This document shows, in pieces, positions 45,465 through 58,000 of a stretch of DNA of 64,000 nucleotides. Source of the DNA: Winslowiella toletana (GTDB lineage: Bacteria > Pseudomonadota > Gammaproteobacteria > Enterobacterales > Enterobacteriaceae); contig NZ_CP134152.1 of NCBI RefSeq assembly GCF_032164335.1, positions 3,224,001 through 3,288,000 on the forward strand, given 5' to 3'. Made by a program: the position numbers and the translations under genes. How positions within the stretch are numbered: position 1 is the first letter of the stretch; each line of letters begins with the position of its first letter. The notes below the pieces were generated by a model. It saw nothing but the letters and a program-made list of their open reading frames with translations, had not been told where the DNA came from and did not search any database.

Positions 45465-47611
45465 GCGGCATCTCCTGGTTGATTGGCTGGGGTTGCGGCA
45501 GGATTAACGGCGCGCAGAATATCGTCACGAGCACCATCGGCAATAATCCGGCCGTTATCCATCACCACGATACGATCAACCAGTTTCAGCAGCGCCGGGC
45601 GGTGCGTCACCAGCACCAGCGTGCGTCCGGAAAGCCAGTTATGCATCTGGCGCAGCACGTGTTCTTCCAGCTGCTCATCCATTGCGGCGGTTGGCTCATC
45701 CATCAGTACCACCTGCGGCTGGCGCAGGATCATCCGGCTCAGCATCACCATTTGCCGCTGGCCGCCGGACAGGCCGCGCCCGCCTTCATTGATGATCCGG
45801 TCAAGACTGGCTGCATCCTGTTGCACCATGCTGAGCGCGCCACTGACGCGTAACGCCTGTAACATCTCCTGCTCACTGGCATGCGGGTTGCCCAGCATCA
45901 GATTCTGCCGCAGCGTGCCGAAAAACAGCCGCGAATCCTGTGACAGCCAGCCCAGCTGTCGTCGTAAATCTACCGGGTCGATATGGCTGATATCCACGCC
46001 GTCGACCACCACTTTGCCCTGTGTCGCACTTGCCTGCCCGGCCAGCAGTTTCAGCAGCGTCGATTTTCCTGCGCCGACCTTGCCAACAATCGCCAATCTC
46101 TCGCCGGGTTTGATTTGCAGTTTCGCTACGTTGAGCACGTTTTTCACATTCTCTTCATCATAGCTATATTGCACATTACGAAGATCGTAGTGCCCGGTCA
46201 GGCTCGGACAATGAGCCACATCGCCCTCTTCCGGCTGATCGAGCGGCCGTTTCAGCAGCTCATCCAGCCCGTTCATGGCGCTTTTTGCATGCTGCCAGCG
46301 GGAAAACACCATGGTGAGCTGCATCAGCGGCGCAATGGTGCGTGACGACAGCAGGCTACTTGCCACCAGCGTACCGGTAGTGATATCGCCGCTCAGTACC
46401 AGATAGGTGCCAAACACCAGCATTCCGGCATAGGTTAACTGCTGGACCGTTGAGGCCCAGCCGGTCAGCCGTGCGCCCCACAAACGCTGTTTCATGCCAA
46501 CCGCAGCGCTGACCTCATGGGTTTGCTCCCACTGACGCTGAAAATAGGGTTCAGCCTGTAACGCTTTGATATCCTCAATGCCCTCGATAGTTTCCACCAG
46601 CACCGCATTGCGCAACGCGCCTTCACGCATCCCCTCTTTTGCCAGCTTCGCCATCGGAATCTGTAATAGCAAACCCGGAATCACGATCAGCGGAATAGCC
46701 AGCAGCGGAATGATCACCAGTGGACCGCCGATAAACGCCATAATAAACAGAAACAGGATCACAAACGGCATGTCGGCCGCCGCGCCGACGGTGGTGGAGG
46801 TCAGCAACTCACGTACCTGATCGATTTCCCGCAGCTGCGAAATAAACGAGCCGGTAGATTTTGGCCGTGCTTCATTGCGAATATTCATCGCGCGCGCAAA
46901 CAGCATCGATGACACCTTTAAATCAATGCGTTTTCCCATCGAATCAGATACCTGAGTTCGCATAAGGCGAATCAGATATTCAATTCCGGCAGCCACCAGC
47001 ACGCCAACAAACAGCACCCAGAGTGTTGATTCTGACTGTGCCGGGATCACCCGATCGTAAATCTGCATGGAAAACAGAATCCCCGCCAGCGCCAGCACAT
47101 TGCCAACCACCGATGCCAGTGAGATCTCCATAATGCGGCGTCCCATGCCGCGAAAATTATGCCAGAACCAGTGCTTTTTAAACGGCTGGACAAACTCGTC
47201 AATGCGCGCATCGCGACCGCGCGCCGCGACGCCAATAATCGCCACCTGCTGCCGACTTTGCGCCAGCAGTAAAGCCAGCTCCGTTTCGCGCACCACGTCT
47301 CCTCCGTCGCTGATCCAGTAGCGCGCTCTGGCTTCACCATCAATCGATTCAACCACCGCCACGCTGCCGCTTTCCAGTATCAGCACAACCGGCGTGACTT
47401 CCTGACGCCAGCGAATGCTGTCGCGTGGCATCATGGTGAGATGCAGTCCCAACAGCCCGGCCAACCGTTCCAACTGCTGACTGGCGCTGAGATGCTCAAA
47501 CCAGCGCATCTGCTGGCGTAGATTTTGTCCTTCCGCCGGTTTACCAAACCGCGCCGCCACACGCAGCATCGCATCAATCCAGTTTTCGGTAGTGGGGCTT
47601 TGTATCGTCAT
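45461..47611 (-). CDS. LapB-type type I secretion ABC transporter (permease/ATPase)
   Basis: This inner-membrane transporter of 716 residues should export the neighbouring adhesin. The N-terminal region (about 1-150) resembles a C39-peptidase-like domain but lacks a catalytic Cys, as in HlyB/LapB, where it acts in substrate binding. Six membrane helices follow (about 160-440). The ATPase domain has Walker A GKVGAGKST (about 518-526), the signature LSGGQRQ (about 622), and Walker B VVLMDEPTAAMDE. It lies between the TolC-like gene (37 bases upstream) and the adaptor gene (overlap). Confidence 0.94.
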   Translation of the reverse strand: MTIQSPTTENWIDAMLRVAARFGKPAEGQNLRQQMRWFEHLSASQQLERLAGLLGLHLTMMPRDSIRWRQEVTPVVLILESGSVAVVESIDGEARARYWISDGGDVVRETELALLLAQSRQQVAIIGVAARGRDARIDEFVQPFKKHWFWHNFRGMGRRIMEISLASVVGNVLALAGILFSMQIYDRVIPAQSESTLWVLFVGVLVAAGIEYLIRLMRTQVSDSMGKRIDLKVSSMLFARAMNIRNEARPKSTGSFISQLREIDQVRELLTSTTVGAAADMPFVILFLFIMAFIGGPLVIIPLLAIPLIVIPGLLLQIPMAKLAKEGMREGALRNAVLVETIEGIEDIKALQAEPYFQRQWEQTHEVSAAVGMKQRLWGARLTGWASTVQQLTYAGMLVFGTYLVLSGDITTGTLVASSLLSSRTIAPLMQLTMVFSRWQHAKSAMNGLDELLKRPLDQPEEGDVAHCPSLTGHYDLRNVQYSYDEENVKNVLNVAKLQIKPGERLAIVGKVGAGKSTLLKLLAGQASATQGKVVVDGVDISHIDPVDLRRQLGWLSQDSRLFFGTLRQNLMLGNPHASEQEMLQALRVSGALSMVQQDAASLDRIINEGGRGLSGGQRQMVMLSRMILRQPQVVLMDEPTAAMDEQLEEHVLRQMHNWLSGRTLVLVTHRPALLKLVDRIVVMDNGRIIADGARDDILRAVNPAATPANQPGDAA

Positions 47612-47648
47612 CTTTATTGCCTTTTATCCGGGGTTCGCAGGTGAGTGC

Positions 47649-49001
47649 TTACAGTGAAGGCAAGGTTTGTCCGCTATTGGCTTCGCGGTCGATACCCATA
47701 ATGTCGAGCAGATTATCGACCGCCGCGGCGTAACGCACCGTGGCATCCCAGCCGTCATATAGCGCCATAGTGCGCATGCTGTCAGCCTGGAAAACATCCT
47801 GTTCTACGCTCAGCAGATCGTTCAGGCTGCGCTTATTCAGTTTGTATTCATCGGCATATACCGAGCGGGTATGGTCAGCACTGGCCAGCTGCTCCTCCCC
47901 CGCCTGCTGGCGCTGCTGCGCGCCAATCATATCGGCGTAAGCGGTAGAGGCCCGTTGATTAATTTCCAGTTTCGACTGCTGAATATCCGCCAGCGCCGCT
48001 TCACGCTGGCCTGCTGCCGCGCGGGTTTTTGCATTGACTAAACCGCCCTGATAAAGCGGCGCTTCAACGCGCAGTTGCAGCAGATCGTCCCAGTAAGAGC
48101 GGTTATCGTTTTCGTAGCGGGTTCGACCAGCCTCGACTTTAAGCGTTGGCCAGTGATTGGATTGTGCCTGACGCACGCGTTCGCGCGCCGCCTCCTGTCT
48201 GGCCTGCGCACTGCGCACTGCGGCACTTTTTTCGTAGGCGATGTTGTTCAATGTCACCTGCTGTTGCAGCAGGCTTTGCGGCAGTTCCGGTAAGTTATCT
48301 GACACGACGCCGGTCAGCACAGTCAGCTGCGCCTGAGCAGAGCGCTGCTGGGCGCGATACTGCTCCAGCGTGGCCCGCATCCCGGCAAGTCGCGTTTGCG
48401 CCTGCAATACATCAGATTGAGAACTTAGCCCGGCATCCGCACGCATGAGAGCTATCTCTCTGACATGATCCAGCGAGCGAATATTGATTCGCGAAGCCTG
48501 GGTTAAAGCCTGATAGCGCTTTACTTCCAGATAGGCCCGCAAGGTGTCCTGTGCCACGCTGGTCATGGTGCTGTATAAGCTGTAACGATAAGCATCGGAC
48601 AGCGCATGTTGCTCGTCGATGGCACCACCGGTGCGCCCGAAGTCATATAACAACTGGCTGAGACTCAGGCCGCCGGAAGCACTGTTATTGATGCTGCCGG
48701 CAGAGTCGGTCTGGCTGGATCGGCCGCCACTTGCCTGCAATGAAATCTGCGGATACCAGCCGCTTTTCGCCGCATCCAGCTCAGCTTCACCGACATGAAT
48801 TTGCGCTGCGGCTTCGGCTATTTTCGGGTTACGGGCAAATGCGCGCAAGATCGCTTCGCGCAGCGTCAGAGTGGCGACCTGCTCCTCGCTGGGAGCAGCA
48901 CGCCAGTTAAATTCCGCAATGGATACAGCCGCAGCCTGGGCTGGATGCCCGGCGAGACTGCAACAGGCGCCTAAGCAACATGTCGCTAATACTTTCTTCA
49001 T
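47649..49001 (-). CDS. TolC-family outer membrane protein of the type I secretion system
   Basis: This outer membrane channel has 450 residues from ATG 49001, which gives a signal peptide MKKVLATCCLGACCSLAGHPAQA; a GTG at 49010 adds only three residues. The two OEP repeats are visible, with LTLREAILRAFARNPKIAEAAAQIHVGEAELDAAKSGWYPQISL (about 45-88) and YDFGRTGG (about 117-124). Long helical parts follow. This is the LapE/BapB-like branch paired with giant adhesins. It follows the adhesin gene across a hairpin, in the same direction. Confidence 0.93.
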   Translation of the reverse strand: MKKVLATCCLGACCSLAGHPAQAAAVSIAEFNWRAAPSEEQVATLTLREAILRAFARNPKIAEAAAQIHVGEAELDAAKSGWYPQISLQASGGRSSQTDSAGSINNSASGGLSLSQLLYDFGRTGGAIDEQHALSDAYRYSLYSTMTSVAQDTLRAYLEVKRYQALTQASRINIRSLDHVREIALMRADAGLSSQSDVLQAQTRLAGMRATLEQYRAQQRSAQAQLTVLTGVVSDNLPELPQSLLQQQVTLNNIAYEKSAAVRSAQARQEAARERVRQAQSNHWPTLKVEAGRTRYENDNRSYWDDLLQLRVEAPLYQGGLVNAKTRAAAGQREAALADIQQSKLEINQRASTAYADMIGAQQRQQAGEEQLASADHTRSVYADEYKLNKRSLNDLLSVEQDVFQADSMRTMALYDGWDATVRYAAAVDNLLDIMGIDREANSGQTLPSL

Positions 49002-49031
49002 GATGAACACCGAATGGTTAATGCTCAGCGG

Positions 49032-49066
49032 GAGCGAAAAAAAGGGTCACGCCATGCGTGACCCTT
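49032..49066 (-). terminator. hairpin terminator between adhesin and type I secretion genes
   Basis: On the minus strand AAGGGTCACGC pairs perfectly with GCGTGACCCTT (49042-49052 with 49056-49066, loop 3 bases), followed by a run of seven T. It starts about 20 bases after the adhesin stop. It should stop most transcripts and let only part continue into the transporter genes. The repeat GCGTGACCC occurs a second time just before it. Confidence 0.85.
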
Positions 49067-49084
49067 ACCCGTTGCGTGACCCGA

Positions 49085-52000
49085 TTAAACGACATGCACC
49101 TGCAAATTGTGCTGTACCAGCACATCGCCGAGGTTGTTGTCACTGACCAGCGCCGAGTTGTGGTAGACGTCAAAAATCTGTCCGTCTACCGTACGCTGCC
49201 CGACAGAGGCCCAGACGCCGCCGTCGGTATTACTGAGCGTCACCTGACTGCCATCGGCACCTCTGATCAGCAGATCATCCTGCGGTGAGTCGGTAAGATT
49301 TAACGCCTGATTCAGATCAAGCCTGACGCTGTTGGTACCTGATTTGCCAAGATCCAGCACTTCAATATTGCCGACTTTCAGCCCCAGAGCGCTGAGATCA
49401 AGATTCAGATGTTCGCCGGTTAATACCAGCGTATCGATACCCTGTCCGCCGTCGATATGGTCAACGTTCAGATCGCTGACCGCTACCCTGTCATCGCCGT
49501 CGCTGCCGGTGACAGAAGCACCTTGCTGTGTACTGCCATCCGCCAGCGTAATCACTACTCCGCCGATGGTGTAACTGCCCTCCGTCACAGGCGTGCTGGC
49601 GGTGAAATCCGCCATAGTCGAATCGATCGTGCCGCTGGCCGCTGTCGCGCTACTGGCCTCGTCATGGGTTTTTTCGCTGGCTTGCTCACTGCTGCTCGCC
49701 GCCAGCGAGTGAGTCTCACCATGAGTGGTCTCCTCACCGTTGGCTGAGAACAGCGATGTCGACTCTGCCGCCGCCGCCGACACCGGCAGCAACGAGCCGA
49801 GCAACAGAGTGTTGCTGGTCGCTGCCGGGTTGCCGGCAATATCTACCGCCGTTACCGTCACAATCGAGCTGAGGCTCAGTGCGGTTAACAACCCACCCGG
49901 GAATTTCACGCTATAACGACCCAGCGCATCGGTGGATGCCTGCAGAGTTGAGCCATTCAGCGTGACATTCAGCCGGGTGCCCTGCGCCAGATTTAGCGTT
50001 CCACCACTGATGGTTAATCCGGTAATCAACACACTTACCAGGCTGAGTATCGGGTCAACGCCGATGACCGGCAGCGCATGCGTTTTCGCGGTAAAGCTGT
50101 TGCCAGCCACCGCAATATTCCCCACCGCATCGGTCAGGGTAGCCAAAATGGTATAGCTGCCGTCGGCGATACTGCGCAGTACGGAGGATGGGATGTTGAC
50201 GCTCCAGTTGCCGTTGGCAGCGACAGTGGTGGTATACACCGTTCCCGCCACATCCAGTGAAATCTGCCCACCAGCCGCATTAGTCGAGGTGCCGCTGATA
50301 GTTTCCGCGATTGAAGCCTCCGCCAGATTCAGATAACCGTCACCGCCAAAAATCGAGCCAATCGCTACGCCTGGCATAGTATGAGTACCGACGATGGCGC
50401 TGCCGGTGCCTGTGCCGCTATTGCCTGCGGGATTGGTCACGCTGGCGGTGACAGTTTGCGTGCCATCGGCCAGCGCCAGCAGGCTGGCGGACGGTACCGA
50501 AACGCTCCAGCTGCCGCTGGCGCCAATCGTGCCGGTGAAAGTCTGAGTGCCAATTTTGACACTGATGATGGAGCCTTCGGCATTGGTGGAAGTACCGGTA
50601 ATGGTCTGGGCGCTCTGGGCATCGACGGCATTCAATAAGCCATCGCCAAAGACCGCGCTGACGCTGACGGTCGGTGGCGTATTGGCGATAATGCTGACCG
50701 CGCCGGTTTTACTGGCGATATTTCCGTAAGCGTCAGATGCTGAGGCGCCGATCGTTAGCGTGCCGTTTGCCAGCGTCGCAAGGTCGGTTTTCGGCACGCT
50801 CAGCGTCCAGTTACCATTGCTGGTTACCAGTGCGCTGTAATTGTGTCCGGCAAAAGTGACGTTAACCGTCGATCCCGCAGTCAAATTGGTACTGCTGCCG
50901 CTAATGGTCTGCGCCGTGACCAGGTCGGCGGCACTCAGCACGCCATCACCGAATATCGGATTGAGCGTCAGGGTTGGTGGGTTACTGATACCCACCTGCA
51001 CGCCAGCGCTAACGCTGGAAACATTCCCGACGTTATCCGTTACCGAGACGCCGACGGTCAGATTGCCATTAAGTAAGGTGCCAAGAATATCTGGCGTGAC
51101 CTGTGCGCTGAATTGCCCGTTATTACCGACCGTCGCGGTGACCGTTGAATTGCCGATATTGACTTTAACAATGGAGCCAGCGGCGACATTGGCAATGGTT
51201 CCACTAATGGTCTGGGTGACCAGCGATTCCAGCAGGTTCAGCGCACCGTCACCGAACAGTGGATTAAGAGTAATGACCGGCAGATTATGAATACCCACCA
51301 GCGCTCCAGCACTGGCGCTGCCGGTATTGCCTGCGCTGTCAGTCACCGTCACCCCCACCGTCAGGTTACCATCCAGCAAGCCCTGCAGAATCGCCGGTGA
51401 AAGCGAGATACCAAAGCTGCCGTTGGCGGCAGTGCTGGTAACAAAATCTTGCCCGGCAATATTCACCACCACTTTTGCGCCAGGCTCCGCACCGCTAACC
51501 GTACCGCCAATCAGTTGAGTGAGCAGCGCATCCGCGGCATTCAGCAGACCATCACCAAACAGCGGCGACAGCGTAACCGTAGGTGCCGTCACCTTTACCA
51601 CCAGGCCGGCGCTGGTCGAGGCGGTATTGCCTGCCACATCGGTCACGCTGGCCCCTACCGTCAGATTGCCATTGAGTAACGTGCCGAGAATATTTGGCGA
51701 CACCACGGCACTGAACGCGCCGTTCTGCCCGACGGTTGCGGTAACATTACTGTTGCCAATATTCAGCGTGACAATGCTGCCTGCGGCAACATGATTAACC
51801 ACGCCACTGATGGTCTGACCGGTCAGCAGATCAGCAACATTCAGAATGCCGTCGCCAAAGATCGGGCTGAGACTGATGGTCGGCTGCGTATTGAAGATGC
51901 CGACATTCACCGAGCTGGAAGCAATATTCCCCGCCGGATCGACCACTTTAACGCCCAGCGCCAGCGTGCCGTCGAGTAATGCGCCGAGATCCAGCGGCGG

Positions 52001-55000
52001 AATCGTGACGCTCCACTGGCCCAGCGCATTGACCGTGCTCTGGTAGGATTTACTGCCCAGCGTGACGGTAACCACCGAACCGCTGGCAGCATTAATCACC
52101 CCGCCGACGGTTTGCGCCAGCGTTGACTCCAGCACATTCAGCAGATTATCACCGCCAAACAGCCCGGTAAGATTGCCAATCACCGGCAGGTTATCGACAA
52201 TCGCCGTTACGGTTTCGGTCACGGTACGACTGTTGCCCGCGGCATCCGTCAGGGTCAGATTCAGCCCAATATTGCCGTCATCCAACAGCTGTAGCAGATT
52301 AGGCGGTACCACAATCGCCCATTTACCATCCTGACCGACCGAGGCGCTAAGCGTCGTGCCGCCAAGGGTTAATTCTACTTTGGCGCCAATACCCGCCGAG
52401 GTCGCCACGCCGCTGATGGTCTGAGCAACCAGCGTATCGGCGGCATTAAGGAAGCCATCGCCGAACACCGAATCCACCACCAGGTTCAGCGCGCTGTTGA
52501 CCACTTTATTCACGGTCAGCGTGGCTTCAGTGCGGTTACCGGCTTCATCACTGACCCGCACGCCAAATACCAGCGGGCCTTCGGTCAGGCTTCCCAGCAC
52601 CTGCGGTGTCAGATCGATACTGAAAGTGCCGTCCGGATTAACCACGCCGGTGGCAATTGGATTGCCGTCACCGAGATAGAGACCAATGGTTTCGCCTTCT
52701 GCTCCCGGCGCACGACCGGTCAGGGTCTGAGTTAACAGAATATCCAGCGCGTTGAGGATGTTATCGCCCAGCAGGGCATCGATCTGCAGCAACGGCGCGA
52801 CGGTATCGACGTCGATGGTATGGCTGGCCGAGCCGTTATTGCCTGCCGCATCGCTGAGGGTGGCCGATATTGTCTGCGCCCCCTGGCCCAGCGCCTGCAA
52901 ATCAGCTACCGGAACGGAAGTTGACCAGCTGCCGTTGGCCTGCACCACTGCGCTGTAGTTTTTACCGTTCAGGGTGATATTCACCGTGCGACCGGCTTCG
53001 CTGGTCGAGGCGCTGCCGCTGATGCTCTGGCTGACTGTGGTTTCGCTGCTATTCAGCACATCATCCGTAGCAAAGGCATTGATCGTCAGCGTGGGTATGC
53101 CGCGATCCACCAGCAGCGTCGAAGTGGTGGATGCCGTGCCGCCGGGGCCGACAGCGGTAACGGTGACGCTGGCGTTGCCATCAATAAAGATGCCATTTGG
53201 CACATTAATGCTCCAGTTACCGTCATCACCAATCACCGGCGTACTGCCGACACTGATGCCGTTCACCGTGACGCTAATGGTACCCCCCAACAAACCGAGA
53301 TTAGCGTAACTGCCGCTAAGCGTGACCGCAGCGCTGCCGTCAGCGGCGTTGATAATGTTGTCGCCGTTCACTGGCATCAGCGTCACCAGCGTCGCTGGCG
53401 GCGGCGTCAGATTGACCGCGACGGTGATGGAAGCATTACCGATATTGCCAGCGGCGTCGGTGACCGTGACGCCAATATTACCGCTGGTGGTACCCAACTG
53501 CTCCATGGCAGCCGGCGTGACATTGACCGTCCAGTTGCCATTCGCCTGCACCACGCCAGTCAGCGTGGCTGAACCGATAGTCACCGTAACAATCGAGCCT
53601 GTGGTGGCTCCGCTGGTGGTGCCGCTGAGCGTCTGCGTAGTCAGGCTTTCGAGATAGGTCAGGGTGTTATCGCCGGTAAATGGCGTAATGGCGATCGCCG
53701 GAGCCAGCGTATCCACCACAAAACTGCTGGTGATATTCGCCGTGTTACCCGCAAAGTCGGTTACTTCAACTGCCAGACTGGTGTTGCCCTGCGCCAGCCC
53801 GGCCAACACTGGGTTTGCCAGGTCGAGCGTCCAGTTACCCGCGTTATCAACGTCCGCGTCATAATTATTTCCGGCAATCGTCACCGTTACCTGCTGGCCG
53901 GCTCCGGTTAACCCGGTCGTTCCGTTCAGCGTAGCGCCGGTCATCAGCTCTTCGGCATTGAGAAAACCATCATCAAATGCCAGCGCCAGCGTCGGTAACG
54001 GCGGCGTCAGTGCGGCGGTAAAGTCCTGACTCTGCGTATTGGTGTTACCGGCGCCGTCGGTGACCGTGACGATAATGCTGTGGATGCCGTTAGTCAGTCC
54101 GCTAAGTGCGCCAGCTGGAATAGCCACCTGCCAGTTACCGTCGGCATCAACGATACCGGTGTAACTGATGCCGTTAACATCAATTTTTAGCTGAACGCCC
54201 TGGTTCAGTCCGTTAACGCCAGTGCTGCCAGTCAGAGTGAGAGTTGTGCCGGCTTCGGCGATATTCAGGATGCCATCGATAAACGGCAGGTTTATTACCG
54301 GGTCCGGCAGCGTCAGTGCTGAAGTCACCTGCTGACTAATATTGGCACTGTTACCCGCCATATCAGTGGCGGTAACGGTAATGGTATGAGGACCGTCAGC
54401 CAGGGTTGCCAGCTGGGTCGGCGTCAGATTAAGTAACCAGTTGCCGTTGGCATCCACCGTGGCGGTCAGCGGATTATCGCCGTTAAAACCGGAAATCAGC
54501 ACCGAAACACTCTGATCACCGCCAATAATGCCGGTTTTACCGCTTAACAGCTGCCCCGCTGCTGCTTCAGCAATATTCAACGCACCATCGCCAAACGGCA
54601 GATTGAGTGTAGGCTGTGGCAGATCGTTGATCATTACCACCACCGCTCCCGACACGCTGCCGACGTTACCAACGCTGTCGGTCACCGACACGGTGATCGG
54701 CCAGTTGCCGTCCGGCAGCGTCTGCAACAGACTGGCGGGCAGATCCAGCGACCACTCTCCGGTTGCTTCATCGACGCTGGCCTGATAAGCACTGCCATTA
54801 ATAATCACGGTGACGGTTTGCTCACCGGTGATACCGCTGGTGCCATCCAGCGTTCCGCCCGCTGCCGCTTCTGCCACATTGAGGATGCCATCAATGAATG
54901 GCGTCAGCAGCGTTGGCTGCGGCAGACCGGTGATAATCGCAGTAAAGTCGAGGGTCGCTTCGTTACTGTTACCAGCGCGATCGGTTACTACCACATCGAT

Positions 55001-58000
55001 AGTATGATCACCGTTACCCAGTTGGGCCAGCTGTGCTGGCGTCAGCGTCGTGCTCCAGTTACCGTTGGAGTCCACCGTAGTGGTAAACGGATTACCGTCA
55101 ATATTCAGCGTAACGGTCTGGCCTGCTCCGGTAATACCGGTAGTGCCGTTAATCGTCTGATTGATGCCAGCTTCAACCGCGTTCAGTGCGCCATCCACAA
55201 AAGGTGGCAGAATGGTAGCCACTGGCAGATTATTAATCAGCAAATCAACGGTAGTCGTGACTGCCGCCGGATTGCCTGCCGCATCTGTCGCATTGACTTC
55301 CAGCTGCAGCGGGCCATCGGGCAGCCCGGCCAGTGCACCGGCCGGCAGCGTGGCGCTCCATGTTCCATCGGCATTAACCAAGCCTGCAAAAGTCAGGCCG
55401 CCGACAGAAATCTCCAGCACGGTTCCGGCGGCAAGATGGGTGGCGGTTCCACTCAGTAACTGCGCGGCGGCCGCTTCACCGGCGCTTAACAGGCCGTCAA
55501 TAAACGGTGTACTGATGGTCAGCAGCGGCAGCGCGTTGATTGCCACATCTAAATCGACCAGCTCAGTGGTGGTGTTGCCCGCGCTGTCAGTGACTGATAC
55601 GCCCACTTCCAGCGTGCCGTCATTCAGCAGCAGTAAATCTCCGGCCGGAATAGTCAGGCTCCAGTCACCGCTGCTGTCGGCGGTAGCGGTGTACTGTTTA
55701 TTGTTCAGTGTTACCGTTACCGTTAATCCAGCTTCGGTCGAGCCACTGACCAGCAGCCCGGCCAGTGCTTCTGCCAGATTGAGAATACCGTCCAGCCCAA
55801 CATCCAGCGTGATATCCAGCAACGGCGCTTCGCTGTCGACGATAAAGTCGTGGCTGGCATCGGCGCGATTACCGGCGATATCCTCACCACTGGCGGTAAC
55901 GGTATTGCTGCCCTGATCCAGCGCCTGCACATCTGCCGCCGGAACAGTGGTGCTCCAGTTGCCGTTGGCATCAACCGTGGCGTTATAGCTATTGCCATTC
56001 AGCGTCACCACTACCGTACCGCCATCGGGGATTCGCTGGCTGGAGCCACTGATTACCAGTGGACTATTGGCTTCCTGGGCATTGACGATATCATCCCCGC
56101 TGACCGGATTAATCGTTAACAGTGGCTGTGAGTCCGCATCGGCAATCACCGTCACCGTGTGCGTGTTACTCGCCGGGTTGCCCGCATTATCAGTGGCGCT
56201 GGCGGTAATGGTTTGTGCACCGTCCGCCAACGCGCCAACATCGGCGGCGGGCACGGTGGCGCTCCAGTTACCCTCGTCATCGACGGTTGCGCTGTAGGTT
56301 TTGCCGTTCAGTAACACGCTGACGGTGCGCCCGGCTTCCAGATTACTGCTGGTGCCGCTGATAACCAGCGCTTCGCCTGACTCAGCCTGATTAATGTAGT
56401 CATCCTCCGACACCGCATTGATACTTAGCGTCGGCAGAGTCGCGATATTGGCATCAAGGGTCAGGGTTTGTTCGACCGTGGTGCTGTTGCCTGCGGCATC
56501 AGTTAGCGAAACGCTGACCGGATAGTCACCGTCCGCTAACCCCTGTAATGTACTGGCGGGAAGATTAACGCTCCAGCTGCCATTACTCTGCACCAGCGTT
56601 TGGTAGCTTTGACCATTAAACAGTACGGTAACCTGCTGACCTGCCTCACTGAGCGACGCGGTACCGCTGACCACCACCACCTGTTGTGCCTCGGCGGCAT
56701 TAATAATGTTATCGCCAGCAATATCATTGATATCCAGCGTCGGCGCGTCGAAATCGACGCTGACGTTGCTGTCGATGGTTCCCTGATTTCCGGCATTGTC
56801 GGTAGCCGTCACCACAATCGGCAGATTACCGCTCGCCAGTCCTTGCAGGGTGTCCGCATCCAGCTCCAGCGACCAGTTGCCATCGGCATCAACCGTGGCG
56901 TTATAATCGTTGCCCCCCACACTGACCACCACCGACTGGCCGTCACCGGTTGCGCCGGTCGTGCCGCTCAGCGTCTGGGTGGTTTGCGCCTCGTCGATAT
57001 TGAGATAACCATCGGTAAAGGGTGTATCCAGCGTTGGTACCAGCGCGGCGGTTTCAACCTCAATTTCACTGGTGGAGGTTACCGGGTTGCCCGCTGAATC
57101 ACTGACCGTGGCGGTCAGGGTGTAGCTGCCATTAACAATTCCCGCCAGTGCACCGGCTGGCAAATCAAAGCTCCAGTTGCCGCTGGCGTCGACGGTGGCG
57201 CTGTAGGTCTGACCATTAAGCACAACGGTGACGATCTGGCCTTGCTCAGCGCTGGTGCTACCAGAAATGCTAATCACAGCCCCCGATTCCAGCGCATTAA
57301 CCCGGTCGTCGCCCGCAATAGTATCGATGGTTAATACCGGCGCTTCGCGATCGACGGTAAATGGCGCATCAATCGTACTGCTGTTGCCAGCGGCATCACT
57401 GACCGTAACTTGTGCACTGCTGTCGCCCTCTGCCAGCGCCTGCAATACTGCCGTCGGCAGGTTTATCGTCCAGTTACCGTTGCCATCAACCGTGCCACTG
57501 TAACTGGTGCCGTTAATAACAACACTGACGGTTTGTCCGTCACCGCTGACGCCGGTAGTGCCACGCAACGGCTGGTCGCTGCCCGCCTCGGCGGCATTCA
57601 GCACGCCGTCACCAAACGGCGGCTGAATAGTGGCATCAGGCAGTTGATTAACCAGCACATTCAACGTGGCGCTGCTGCTGACCGCATTGCCCGCCGCATC
57701 AATAGCGCTGACGCTAATCGTGGCCGGGCCATCCGGCAATCCTGCCAGCGAGGCCGGAGGAACGAGCACGCTCCAGACACCATTAGCGCCGATTTCAGCA
57801 GTAAAGGTCTGATTATTAAATGTGACAGTGACAACATTACCCTGCGGTACATTCACTGAGGAGCCGCTAATCAGCAGCTCTTCCAGCGCTTCAGCCGCAT
57901 TCAGATAACCGTCGTCACTGAGGGTATTAACCGCCAGCCCGGATGCCGCACTGTTAACCTCAATATCAAGCGTGTTACTGGCGGTATTGCCTGCGGCATC

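Noticed and set aside
45483..46163. Long plus-strand frame (226 codons) opposite the ABC transporter gene
   Set aside because: It is a Ser/Arg/Pro-rich shadow of a GC-rich conserved gene on the minus strand.
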